Shown here: positions 12,466-18,948 of the stretch, one piece after another
Layout of the letters: every line of letters starts with the position of its first letter
Position numbering within the stretch: position 1 is the stretch's first letter
NCBI GenBank assembly: GCA_905215655.1
Contig: CAJMQT010000030.1
Coordinates: 1 to 18,948 of the forward strand
From: an uncultured bacterium
Lineage (GTDB): Bacteria; Bacteroidota; Bacteroidia; Bacteroidales; Bacteroidaceae
DNA length: 18,948 nucleotides
Direction: 5' to 3'
Program-made: the position numbers and the translations under genes
Notes under the pieces: model-generated
Seen by the model: the letters and a program-made list of their open reading frames with translations, nothing else
What the model was told of the DNA's origin: nothing
The model's database searches: none

Positions 12466-13314
12466 ATGAAAAGAATAGCGATACAGGGCTTGATAGGGTC
12501 GTTTCACGACATTGCGGCGCACCGTTTCTTCCGGGACGAGCAGCTGCAACTGATCTGTTGTGACACCTTCGAGCAGGTATTCGAAAACATAAAACGCGAC
12601 CCCACCGTCATAGGAATGCTCGCAATCGAGAACACCATAGCCGGTTCGCTGCTACACAACTACGAACTGCTGCGCGACTCGGGAGCTACTATCGTCGGAG
12701 AGCATAAGCTGCGTATCCAGCATTGCATCTGTTGCCTGCCCGAAGACTCGTGGGAGACGGTCACCGAGGTACGCTCTCACCCCGTCGCGCTGATGCAATG
12801 CCGCGGCTTTCTTGCCAACCATCCCGAGATAAAGGCGGTCGAAGCGCCCGACACGGCAGGCTCGGCAAAGTTTATTTCAGAGACAAACAGTCGCAGTCTG
12901 GCGGCGATATGCAACTCGTCGGCAGCCGAACTCTACGGCATGAAGATACTTCAAGACTCGATAGAGGACAACAAGCACAACTTCACAAGGTTCCTCATAG
13001 TCTGCAATTCGAACAAAGCCGACTTCCTGCGACCCATCGAACACGTCAATAAAGCAAGCCTTGTCTTCTCCCTTCCGCACGAAGAGGGCTGTCTGTCGCA
13101 GGTACTCAGCATCCTCTCTTTCTATAAAATCAACCTTACAAAGATACAGTCTCTGCCTATAATCGGTCACGAGTGGGAGTATATGTTCTACGTCGATGTA
13201 ACCTTCGACAACCTCACCCGATACCGCCAAAGCATTGATGCGATAATTCCACTTACAAAAGAACTTAAAGTATTAGGAGAATACCAAGATGACGGAAAAC
13301 AACCGGATAATTGA
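12466..13314 (+). CDS. pheA: Prephenate dehydratase with C-terminal ACT domain
   Basis: Converts prephenate to phenylpyruvate, the committed step to Phe, in the cytoplasm. The protein has 282 residues, typical of the monofunctional enzyme without fused chorismate mutase. The catalytic region (1-180) has GLIGSFHDIAAHRFF (8-22), IENTIAGSL (54-62), VRSHPVALMQCRGFL (102-116) and NFTRF (172-176) with the catalytic Thr. An ACT domain follows (about 197-275). Its Phe-binding motifs are non-standard: GCLSQ (208-212) for the usual GALxx and IQSLP (227-231) for ESRP, so feedback inhibition by Phe may differ. It is the first gene of the operon behind the Tyr/Phe attenuator and overlaps the next gene by 26 bases. 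Confidence 0.94.
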   Translation: MKRIAIQGLIGSFHDIAAHRFFRDEQLQLICCDTFEQVFENIKRDPTVIGMLAIENTIAGSLLHNYELLRDSGATIVGEHKLRIQHCICCLPEDSWETVTEVRSHPVALMQCRGFLANHPEIKAVEAPDTAGSAKFISETNSRSLAAICNSSAAELYGMKILQDSIEDNKHNFTRFLIVCNSNKADFLRPIEHVNKASLVFSLPHEEGCLSQVLSILSFYKINLTKIQSLPIIGHEWEYMFYVDVTFDNLTRYRQSIDAIIPLTKELKVLGEYQDDGKQPDN

Positions 13315-14482
13315 CATACAGCCTGCCGACAGGCTCTCTGCCGTGACCGAATATTATTTCAGCCGCAAGCTGAAAGAGGTGGCAAGGCTGAACGCCGAAG
13401 GCAAAGACATAATCAGTCTGGCGATAGGAAGCCCTGACATGCCGCCCTCGAAAGCGACAATCGACAAGCTTTGTGAGGTGGCGCGGCAGGACAACGCCCA
13501 CGGATACCAGCCCACAATGGGCACGCCCGAGCTGAGACAGGCAATGGCTGACTTCTACAAACGCTGGTACGGAGTGAGCCTCGACCCGCAGACGGAGATA
13601 CAACCGCTGATCGGTTCAAAGGAAGGAATACTGCATGTGACGCTCGCTTTCGTAAATCCCGGCGAGGAAGTGCTCGTCCCCAATCCCGGATATCCTACTT
13701 ATACGTCGCTCAGCAAGATACTCGGAGCAAAGGTGGTGAACTATGATCTCTGCGAGAATGACGGTTGGCAGCCCGACTTCGAGGCGCTCGAGAAGATGGA
13801 TCTGAGCCGCGTCAAACTGATGTGGACCAACTATCCGAACATGCCTACGGGTGCCGACGCACGCGAAGAGACCTACCGCCGACTCGTGGATTTTGCCCGC
13901 CGCCACGGCATAGTGGTCGTAAACGACAATCCGTATTCGTTCATCCTTAACGAGAAACACCTCTCGTTGCTGCAAATTCCGGGTGCAATGGACTGCTGCA
14001 TCGAGTTCAACTCAATGAGCAAAAGCCACAACATGCCCGGCTGGCGCGTCGGAATGTGCGCCACAAACAGTCGTTTTATCCAATGGATCCTTAAAATCAA
14101 GAGTAACATCGACTCGGGGACGTTTCGCGGAATACAGCTCGCCGCAGCCGAGGCGTATCGAAACAGCGAGCAGTGGCACCGTAAGGCGAACATCGAAACC
14201 TATCGCCGGCGCCGCGAAACGGCAGAGAAAATCATGCGGACGTTGGGTTGCGAGTATGACGAAAAGCAGGTCGGAATGTTCCTTTGGGGGCGTATTCCGG
14301 AGCGTTATGCCAACGCCGAGGAGCTGACGGAGCGCGTATTGCACGAGGCGAGGGTGTTTATCACCCCGGGATTTATCTTCGGCAGCAACGGCGAACGCTA
14401 CATACGCATCTCCCTTTGTGCGAAAGATGATAAGATAAAAGAGGCACTTGAAAGGATAAAAACGGTGTTTTCTCAGAATTAA
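13289..14482 (+). CDS. Class I/II pyridoxal-phosphate aminotransferase, probably aromatic
   Basis: A 397-residue fold-type I aminotransferase of normal length. Family motifs: SLAIGSPDMPPS (43-54), YQPTMGTPELRQAMADFY (73-90), LVPNPGYPTYTS (129-140), NYPNMPTG (181-188), NDNPYSF (212-218), and SMSKSHNMPGWRVG (242-255), in which Lys245 should bind the cofactor. The position between prephenate dehydratase and DAHP synthase suggests it transaminates phenylpyruvate and 4-hydroxyphenylpyruvate to Phe and Tyr. Sequence alone does not exclude another substrate such as aspartate or prephenate. It starts 26 bases inside pheA, so translation of the two is probably coupled. Its stop codon lies in a short direct repeat. 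Confidence 0.9.
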   Translation: MTENNRIIDIQPADRLSAVTEYYFSRKLKEVARLNAEGKDIISLAIGSPDMPPSKATIDKLCEVARQDNAHGYQPTMGTPELRQAMADFYKRWYGVSLDPQTEIQPLIGSKEGILHVTLAFVNPGEEVLVPNPGYPTYTSLSKILGAKVVNYDLCENDGWQPDFEALEKMDLSRVKLMWTNYPNMPTGADAREETYRRLVDFARRHGIVVVNDNPYSFILNEKHLSLLQIPGAMDCCIEFNSMSKSHNMPGWRVGMCATNSRFIQWILKIKSNIDSGTFRGIQLAAAEAYRNSEQWHRKANIETYRRRRETAEKIMRTLGCEYDEKQVGMFLWGRIPERYANAEELTERVLHEARVFITPGFIFGSNGERYIRISLCAKDDKIKEALERIKTVFSQN

Positions 14483-14504
14483 GAGTTAAGAATTAAGAGT
14501 TAAG
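14477..14504 (+). repeat. 14-bp direct repeat across the aminotransferase stop codon
   Basis: AATTAAGAGTTAAG occurs twice head to tail (14477-14490, 14491-14504). The TAA stop (14480-14482) is within the first copy. The remaining gap to the next gene (14505-14609) shows only minor hairpins. Confidence 0.8.
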
Positions 14505-14609
14505 AAAATATGAACGGATGATCGGGAACGGAGGTTTCAAGTGTTCCAAAAAGGAATATTCGTCTCATAAATCCCGTTCGTCTTATCGTTAAATTTTACA
14601 TTTTATATC

Positions 14610-15674
14610 ATGGAACTTGAATTACAACCGCTCAATCTGCCGAGCGATAACGAACAACTGAAAGTGATTGCCGGTCCCTGTTCTGCCGAATCGGAAGAGC
14701 AGGTGATGTGTACCGCGAAACAATTAGCCGACAAAGGCTGTCACATCTTCCGCGCAGGAGTGTGGAAACCACGCACCAAACCGGGCGGATTTGAGGGCAA
14801 TGGCGAGGCGGCTCTGCCTTGGATGCAGCGTGTGAAAGAAGAGACGGGCATGCTGGTGGCTATCGAGGTGGCGACGCCGGAGCACATTGAACTTGCCCTG
14901 AAATATGGTATCGACATTCTTTGGATAGGTGCCCGCACCACGGCAAACCCCTTCGCGATGCAGGCAATAGCCGATAGCTTGAAGGGAGTGGACATCCCCG
15001 TGCTGGTGAAAAACCCCGTAAATCCCGATCTCGAGCTGTGGATTGGAGCAATGGAGCGCCTCAATCAGGCTGGCATAAAGCGTCTTGCGGCAATCCACCG
15101 CGGCTTTTCGAGCTACGACAAGAAGATTTACCGCAACCTGCCGATGTGGCAGATACCCATCGAACTGCGCCGAAGAATACCCGAACTGCCAATCTTCTGC
15201 GACCCGAGTCATATCGGCGGACGTCGCGAACTGATAGCTCCGCTCTGTCAGCAGGCTATGGATCTGGGCTTCAACGGCTTGATTGTGGAAAGCCATTGTG
15301 ACCCGGACAAGGCATGGAGCGACGCCAAACAGCAGGTTACGCCCGACGTCTTGGACTACATCCTCACTCTTCTCGTCATACGTGACGAGAGCGTAACGAC
15401 CGAAGGAATTACCGCTTTGCGCAAGCAGATAGACGAACTTGACAACCAACTGATGGAACTTCTGTCGAAGAGAATGCGCGTCTGCCGCGAAATAGGACAG
15501 TATAAGAAGGAGCATAACATGACCGTTCTTCAAACATCCCGATACACGGAGATACTTGACAAGCGCGGAGCGCAAGGCTCACTCTGTGGCATGGACTCCG
15601 ACTTTATCAAGAAAGTGTTTGAGGCTGTGCATGAAGAGTCTGTGCGTCAGCAGATTGAAATAGTGAACAAATAG
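14610..15674 (+). CDS. aroF: Bifunctional DAHP synthase / chorismate mutase
   Basis: A 354-residue fusion. Residues 1-255 are a DAHP synthase of the KDO8P-synthase-like (type I beta) class: IAGPCSAES (20-28), RAGVWKPRTKPGGFEG (48-63), IGART (107-111), VKNPVNPD (133-140), AIHRGF (161-166) and CDPSHIGG (197-204) hold the PEP, erythrose 4-phosphate and metal sites. Residues about 264-352 are an AroQ-type chorismate mutase helix bundle beginning ITALRKQIDELDNQLMELLSKRM. It thus joins the first shikimate step to the chorismate-to-prephenate step. In related fusions the mutase domain also mediates feedback control. The symbol is by common usage for this activity; naming varies. It sits in the operon between the aminotransferase and tyrA. 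Confidence 0.95.
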   Translation: MELELQPLNLPSDNEQLKVIAGPCSAESEEQVMCTAKQLADKGCHIFRAGVWKPRTKPGGFEGNGEAALPWMQRVKEETGMLVAIEVATPEHIELALKYGIDILWIGARTTANPFAMQAIADSLKGVDIPVLVKNPVNPDLELWIGAMERLNQAGIKRLAAIHRGFSSYDKKIYRNLPMWQIPIELRRRIPELPIFCDPSHIGGRRELIAPLCQQAMDLGFNGLIVESHCDPDKAWSDAKQQVTPDVLDYILTLLVIRDESVTTEGITALRKQIDELDNQLMELLSKRMRVCREIGQYKKEHNMTVLQTSRYTEILDKRGAQGSLCGMDSDFIKKVFEAVHEESVRQQIEIVNK

Positions 15675-15680
15675 TATTTT

Positions 15681-15804
15681 TAGGAGTGTAGAAGTGAAGG
15701 AATGAAGAAGTGCAGACAATAGTCTTGTTAAAGATTTATCAATTCCCTTGTTCTTTATAGTGCCATTGTCTGCACTTCTTCACTCCTTCACTTCCATACT
15801 CCGG
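15681..15804. repeat. Long inverted repeat of the octamer family between aroF and tyrA
   Basis: Arms 15681-15720 and 15765-15804 are about 40 bases each and near-perfect reverse complements with only a few mismatches, separated by 44 bases. The right arm reads ATTGT then CTGCACTT CTTCACTC CTTCACTT, the same 8-base unit and ATTGT lead as the element at 5773-5998. It would fold into a long hairpin in the operon mRNA. No T tract follows, so simple termination is not indicated. Confidence 0.9.
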
Positions 15805-15827
15805 ATAATCATTAAATAAGGAAAAGC

Positions 15828-16625
15828 ATGAAAATCCTTGTTTTGGGAGCCGGCAAGATGGGCAGCTTTTTTCTCGACTTGCTGAGTTTTGACCATGAGA
15901 CGGCTGTTTACGAGAAGAACCCCGAGCGATTGAGATTTACTTACAACACGCTCAGGTTTACAACGATGGAAGAGGTTGAGGCGTTCAAACCGGAGCTGGT
16001 AATCAACGCCGTGACAGTAAAATACACCATTCCCGCATTTGAGGAGGTGATGCCTCACCTGCCGAAAGACTGCATAATAAGCGACATCTCGTCGGTAAAG
16101 ACGGGCTTGCATGAGTTTTATGAAAATTCCGGACACCGCTATGTGTCCACTCACCCGATGTTCGGACCGACCTTTGCAAACCTCAACCAGCTCAGTCAGG
16201 AGAACGCGATAATCATCAACGAGGGTGATTACATGGGGCGAATTTTCTTCAAAGACATTTACGGCAAGCTCGGATTGAACATTTACGAGTATTCTTTCGA
16301 GGAGCACGACAAGACCGTTGCTTATTCGCTGAGCATTCCTTTCGTCAGCACTTTCGTCTTTGCCGCCGTCATGAAGCATCAGGACGCGCCGGGAACGACG
16401 TTCAAACGCCACATGAACATAGCCAAGGGCGTGCTCAACGAGGATGATTTCCTGTTGCAGGAGGTGCTATTCAATCCATACACATCCGGTCAGGTGGAGC
16501 AGATCCGTGAAGAGCTGAAAGAGCTGCTCGCCATCATAGAGAGCAAGGACGCCGAGGGAATGAAGACTTATCTGACCAAAATCAGAGATAACGTAAGGCG
16601 CGATATAGAGATAAAAGATCGCTGA
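15828..16625 (+). CDS. tyrA: Prephenate dehydrogenase
   Basis: Oxidatively decarboxylates prephenate to 4-hydroxyphenylpyruvate, the committed step to Tyr, in the cytoplasm. The protein has 265 residues, a compact form without a fused mutase or ACT domain. The N-terminal Rossmann motif LGAGKMG (6-12), SDISSVKTG (85-93) and STHPMFGPTF (107-116) with the substrate-binding His are all present, followed by the all-helical C-terminal domain. The acidic residue after the second strand (YEK, 28-30) suggests NAD rather than NADP. Weak ATAAGGAAAAGC precedes the ATG. With pheA and the DAHP synthase-mutase it completes the Phe/Tyr set in one operon. Confidence 0.93.
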   Translation: MKILVLGAGKMGSFFLDLLSFDHETAVYEKNPERLRFTYNTLRFTTMEEVEAFKPELVINAVTVKYTIPAFEEVMPHLPKDCIISDISSVKTGLHEFYENSGHRYVSTHPMFGPTFANLNQLSQENAIIINEGDYMGRIFFKDIYGKLGLNIYEYSFEEHDKTVAYSLSIPFVSTFVFAAVMKHQDAPGTTFKRHMNIAKGVLNEDDFLLQEVLFNPYTSGQVEQIREELKELLAIIESKDAEGMKTYLTKIRDNVRRDIEIKDR

Positions 16626-16638
16626 CGGAGCCACGGTC

Positions 16639-17583
16639 ATGAGCTTTTCGATGTTTCTTGTGTCGTTTCTCACGTTGGTGGAGCTGAACTGTGAGAACCT
16701 GTTTGACTGTCGGCATGACAGCCTGAAAAACGATGTTGAGTTCACGCCCGACGGCAGTCGCCGCTGGACGGAGCGCAAGTATTGGAACAAACTGAACAAT
16801 ATCTCGAAAACGATAATCAGCTGTGGCGACGGCGAGGACGAGTGGCGGCTGCCCGACATTGTGGCACTTTGTGAGGTGGAGAACGACAGCGTGATGCGCG
16901 ACCTTACCAAACGGTCGATGCTAAGGAAAGCGAATTATGAATACATCGTCACCTGCTCGCCCGACGTTCGCGGCATCGACGTCGCCCTGATGTACTCTCC
17001 CGGACGTTTCCTGCCGATAAATCATTATCCGCTGAGGGTGAGACCGCTGGACGGAATGCGCCCTACGAGAGACATCCTGTACGTCTCGGGATGTGTGCCG
17101 ACGGGCGATACGCTGCATCTGTTTGTGGTTCATGCGCCGAGCAGATACGGCGGAGAGAAGGTCACGAGGGCGCATCGTGCGCAGGTGGCGGAGCGTCTTT
17201 GCACGGCGATAGACTCGCTGCGGAGTGTATGTCGGCAGCCGAATATAATCGTAACGGGCGACTTCAATGATTATGCCGACAGTCCGTCGCTGACCCGTCT
17301 GTGTGATAAAGGAATGAAAAACATATCGGCTTATGCCAAGGGCGGCAACGGAGCGGGAGGCACATATAAGTATAAGGGCGAATGGAAGAGTGTTGACCAC
17401 ATTCTTATCAGCGGCAGATTTGAAGACCGGTTGATGTCGTGTGTGGTTCATGACGCCGCCTTCCTGCTCGAACAGGATGAGCGTTATGGCGGCGTACAGC
17501 CGTATCGCACCTTCCGGGCGTGGAAGTATCGCAACGCTTACAGCGACCATCTGCCTCTGGTGGCGCGCTTTATCTTACGTTGA
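16639..17583 (+). CDS. Endonuclease/exonuclease/phosphatase family protein at the end of the aromatic operon
   Basis: A 314-residue protein of the Mg-dependent EEP fold. Metal and catalytic positions are present: ELNCENLFD (15-23), ALCEVEN (76-82), RGIDVALMYSP (near 112-122), VVHAPS, TGDFND and the terminal SDHLPLVARF. These place the Asn, Glu, Asp-Asn and Asp-His residues of the family. The substrate may be nucleic acid, a phosphoinositide-like or another phosphodiester; it cannot be told from sequence. The N-terminus is short and hydrophobic (FSMFLVSFLTL), perhaps the remnant of a signal peptide seen in relatives. It starts 13 bases after tyrA, so it is part of the same transcript although it has no obvious link to aromatic synthesis. 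Confidence 0.85.
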   Translation: MSFSMFLVSFLTLVELNCENLFDCRHDSLKNDVEFTPDGSRRWTERKYWNKLNNISKTIISCGDGEDEWRLPDIVALCEVENDSVMRDLTKRSMLRKANYEYIVTCSPDVRGIDVALMYSPGRFLPINHYPLRVRPLDGMRPTRDILYVSGCVPTGDTLHLFVVHAPSRYGGEKVTRAHRAQVAERLCTAIDSLRSVCRQPNIIVTGDFNDYADSPSLTRLCDKGMKNISAYAKGGNGAGGTYKYKGEWKSVDHILISGRFEDRLMSCVVHDAAFLLEQDERYGGVQPYRTFRAWKYRNAYSDHLPLVARFILR

Positions 17584-17691
17584 CATTTGGTTCAACGTCA
17601 GTAAAAAGGTTTCTTAACCGCGTTTTTCTTACAATCCGTAATATTTCAAACGGTTTTACTTACGGTTTTCATAGGTGAATCCTCGTTTTCT

Positions 17692-17796
17692 AAAAGGCGG
17701 TCTTTTACCTTGCAAAAGACGGTCTTTTAGCATGTAAACGACGGTCTTTTGGAAGGCAAAAGACCGTCGTTTGAAATTGAAAGTATGACCTTTTGG
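17692..17796. repeat. Palindromic repeat array, copy 3 (22-bp period, five units)
   Basis: Units begin at 17692, 17714, 17736, 17758 and 17780. Cores 3 and 4 (AAACGACGGTCTTTT and AAAAGACCGTCGTTT) are perfect reverse complements, including a paired change from A/T to C/G relative to other cores. Same orientation as copy 1 with the identical first spacer ACCTTGC. It lies between two convergent genes, 8 bases beyond the carbonic anhydrase stop, and is the only candidate terminator-like structure there. Confidence 0.9.
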
Positions 17797-17804
17797 ATTT
17801 TTAT

Positions 17805-18353
17805 TTAATTACAGTCGATTTCTTCAAGGCAACCCGTTTCCGAGTCGATTATGAAGCCACGGACTATTATTCCGCTCGGAATCAAAGGGTGTGTCTTAAT
17901 CGTTTCCACCGTTTTTCTTACCGACTCCGGTGTGTCTTTGAACCCTTCCAGCCATGTGTTGAGGTCAATGCCGCACTTGCGGATTATGTTTAGCGTCTTG
18001 TCCGTGATACCGCGTGCAATCATCCGGTCGTGAAAATGAGTGTAACTCATGTGGCACGCGCCGCAATGAGAATGAGCTACAACCATTATCTCCTCAACGC
18101 CCAGCTCGTAGACCGCCACGATAAGGCTGCGCATTGCCGAGTCGAAAGCCGAAATTACAAGTCCGCCGGCGTTTTTGATTATCTTTGCGTCACCGTTTTT
18201 CAAGCCCAAAGCGGCGGGAAGCAGTTCTGTAAGTCGCGTGTCCATGCAGCTCAATACGGCGAGTTTCTTGTCCGGATATTTGTCGGTAATGTACTTTTCG
18301 TAACCTTTCGACGCTACAAATTCCTTGTTGTATTCAATTATTTTGTCTATCAT
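17805..18353 (-). CDS. Beta-class carbonic anhydrase
   Basis: Interconverts CO2 and bicarbonate in the cytoplasm. With the start at 18353 the protein has 182 residues. Zinc and catalytic residues are in place: SCMDTR (35-40; Cys36, Asp38, Arg40) and AHSHCGAC (93-100; His94, Cys97), with KIIKNAGG (57-64) between. Bacteroidales relatives begin at MIxxIIxxN, which supports ATG at 18353; an ATG at 18359 is also possible. The frame stays open to 18407, overlapping the upstream FKBP gene, but that extension does not resemble the family. It follows the FKBP gene by 46 bases and is probably co-transcribed. It may supply bicarbonate for carboxylation in a capnophilic anaerobe (inference). Confidence 0.92.
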   Translation of the reverse strand: MIDKIIEYNKEFVASKGYEKYITDKYPDKKLAVLSCMDTRLTELLPAALGLKNGDAKIIKNAGGLVISAFDSAMRSLIVAVYELGVEEIMVVAHSHCGACHMSYTHFHDRMIARGITDKTLNIIRKCGIDLNTWLEGFKDTPESVRKTVETIKTHPLIPSGIIVRGFIIDSETGCLEEIDCN

Positions 18354-18399
18354 AATCATTTGTTTTATTAATGAAGGTAAAGCATTTGCGTTGCTCAAA

Positions 18400-18798
18400 T
18401 CACGCAATCCCCAACAGTTCTATCTCAAAAATGAGTGTTGAGCCGGCGGGGATACCGGGCTGTGAGAACTTGCCGTAGCCCATGTCGGCGGGGATATAAA
18501 CCTCCCATTTGTCGCCGACCTTCATCTGTTGCATGGCGACAATCCAACCTTCAATGAGTTCACAGAGACGTATTGCGAGCGGAGCGCCTCCGCAACTGCT
18601 GTCAAACTGCTTGCCGTCTATTGTTCTGCCTGTGTAATGGGCGGTGACAATGCTGCGCGGGGAGGGGTGTTTCCCCTTTGCATTTCCTTCGGCAAGCACC
18701 TTATAATATATTCCTTTCGGCAGCGGCTTGACACCGTTCTCTTTTGATTTTGCCGCCAGCCAGTCTATGTTTGCCTGCGCGTATTCTCTTTTGTTCAT
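18400..18798 (-). CDS. FKBP-type peptidyl-prolyl cis-trans isomerase
   Basis: A 132-residue single FKBP domain preceded by a short helical N-terminus (MNKREYAQANIDWLAAKSKENG). The signature VTAHYTGRTIDGKQFDSS (about 51-68), the GWIVAMQQMKVGDKWEVYIPADMGYG core (about 84-109) and the closing IPAGSTLIFEIELLGI strand match the family. No signal peptide is visible, so a cytoplasmic folding role is likely, though relatives in Bacteroidales are often periplasmic. Unlike the SlyD at 2173-2862 it has no insert domain or metal-binding tail. No clear promoter is seen in the 150 bases left upstream. Confidence 0.9.
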   Translation of the reverse strand: MNKREYAQANIDWLAAKSKENGVKPLPKGIYYKVLAEGNAKGKHPSPRSIVTAHYTGRTIDGKQFDSSCGGAPLAIRLCELIEGWIVAMQQMKVGDKWEVYIPADMGYGKFSQPGIPAGSTLIFEIELLGIA

Positions 18799-18948
18799 GA
18801 TTTTTAATTCTATAAATTGTGGCTGCCGTCAGTCGCCGGATGATTTTCGTCAACGAGAACGTTAACCCCCAATCGGTCATTAGATTTTCTATTGTTTGTG
18901 TCTTAATATTCGACGGATTGTTTTCCGTATCGTCGAAGGCATAGCGGG

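Noticed and set aside
14724..15575. 283-residue minus-strand open frame opposite aroF
   Set aside because: The plus-strand DAHP synthase-chorismate mutase is unambiguous; the antisense product resembles nothing known.
17577..17598. Hairpin at the end of the EEP gene as a terminator
   Set aside because: Only 7 pairs with no T tract afterwards (CAGTAAAAAGG follows).
18354..18407. 18-residue N-terminal extension of the carbonic anhydrase overlapping the FKBP gene
   Set aside because: The extension is unlike the family, which starts at MIxxII; the internal ATG at 18353 fits better.
18700..18946. Minus-strand frame entering from the right edge (begins RYAFDDTENN, ends near 18700)
   Set aside because: It runs out of frame into the FKBP gene, becoming Lys/Arg-rich there, and shows no recognised motif. 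It could be the end of a broken neighbouring gene, but the window stops too soon to tell.

Overview
The window looks like chromosomal DNA from a Bacteroidales bacterium, most probably Prevotellaceae. Three things point there. Several genes follow promoters of the Bacteroidetes type (TTG, then 19-20 bases, then TAnnTTTG). Leaders are AT-rich with weak ribosome binding sites. Many proteins read like Prevotella/Bacteroides versions: the DAHP synthase-chorismate mutase fusion, RhaD, the NfeD/stomatin pair, and a secreted nuclease with a possible type IX sorting tail. No rRNA, tRNA, CRISPR array, phage or insertion sequence was seen.

Layout. 1-451 is the 3' end of rhaD (rhamnose catabolism), followed by a strong terminator. 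452-980 is non-coding and holds hairpins and a possible small RNA. 981-2862 (minus) carries aroC downstream of a SlyD-type isomerase with a long Cys/His tail. 2863-3602 is mostly non-coding and holds the slyD promoter and the first of three palindromic repeat arrays. 3603-3965 encodes a small exported protein, followed by a terminator and a possible small RNA. 4326-5762 is an NfeD-like/stomatin-like membrane pair. 6004-8061 holds a WecB-like epimerase relative and a 2-hydroxyacid-dehydrogenase relative, both apparently lacking catalytic residues. 8207-10535 (minus) is a secreted endonuclease I with an aspartate-dehydrogenase-like gene 1 base behind it. 10749-11141 (minus) is an exported rhodanese, and 11306-12181 a TPR protein. 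12221-17583 is the aromatic amino acid operon. 17805-18798 (minus) is an FKBP isomerase followed by a beta-carbonic anhydrase.

The aromatic operon is the best-defined system here: prephenate dehydratase, aminotransferase, DAHP synthase-chorismate mutase, prephenate dehydrogenase, and an endonuclease/exonuclease/phosphatase-family protein. Together these cover entry into the shikimate pathway and both branches from chorismate to Phe and Tyr. aroC, which makes chorismate, is elsewhere in the window. Upstream of the operon is an unannotated 26-codon leader peptide with strictly alternating Tyr and Phe codons, followed by mutually exclusive RNA pairings and a terminator. This is a textbook arrangement for ribosome-mediated attenuation sensing Tyr and Phe together.

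The other notable layer is non-coding. There are three dispersed arrays of a 22-bp periodic palindromic unit with compensating changes in paired arms, two intergenic elements built from 8-bp CTGnACTY units arranged as long inverted repeats, and some smaller direct repeats. All functional calls are by eye from translated sequence and motifs; nothing was searched.
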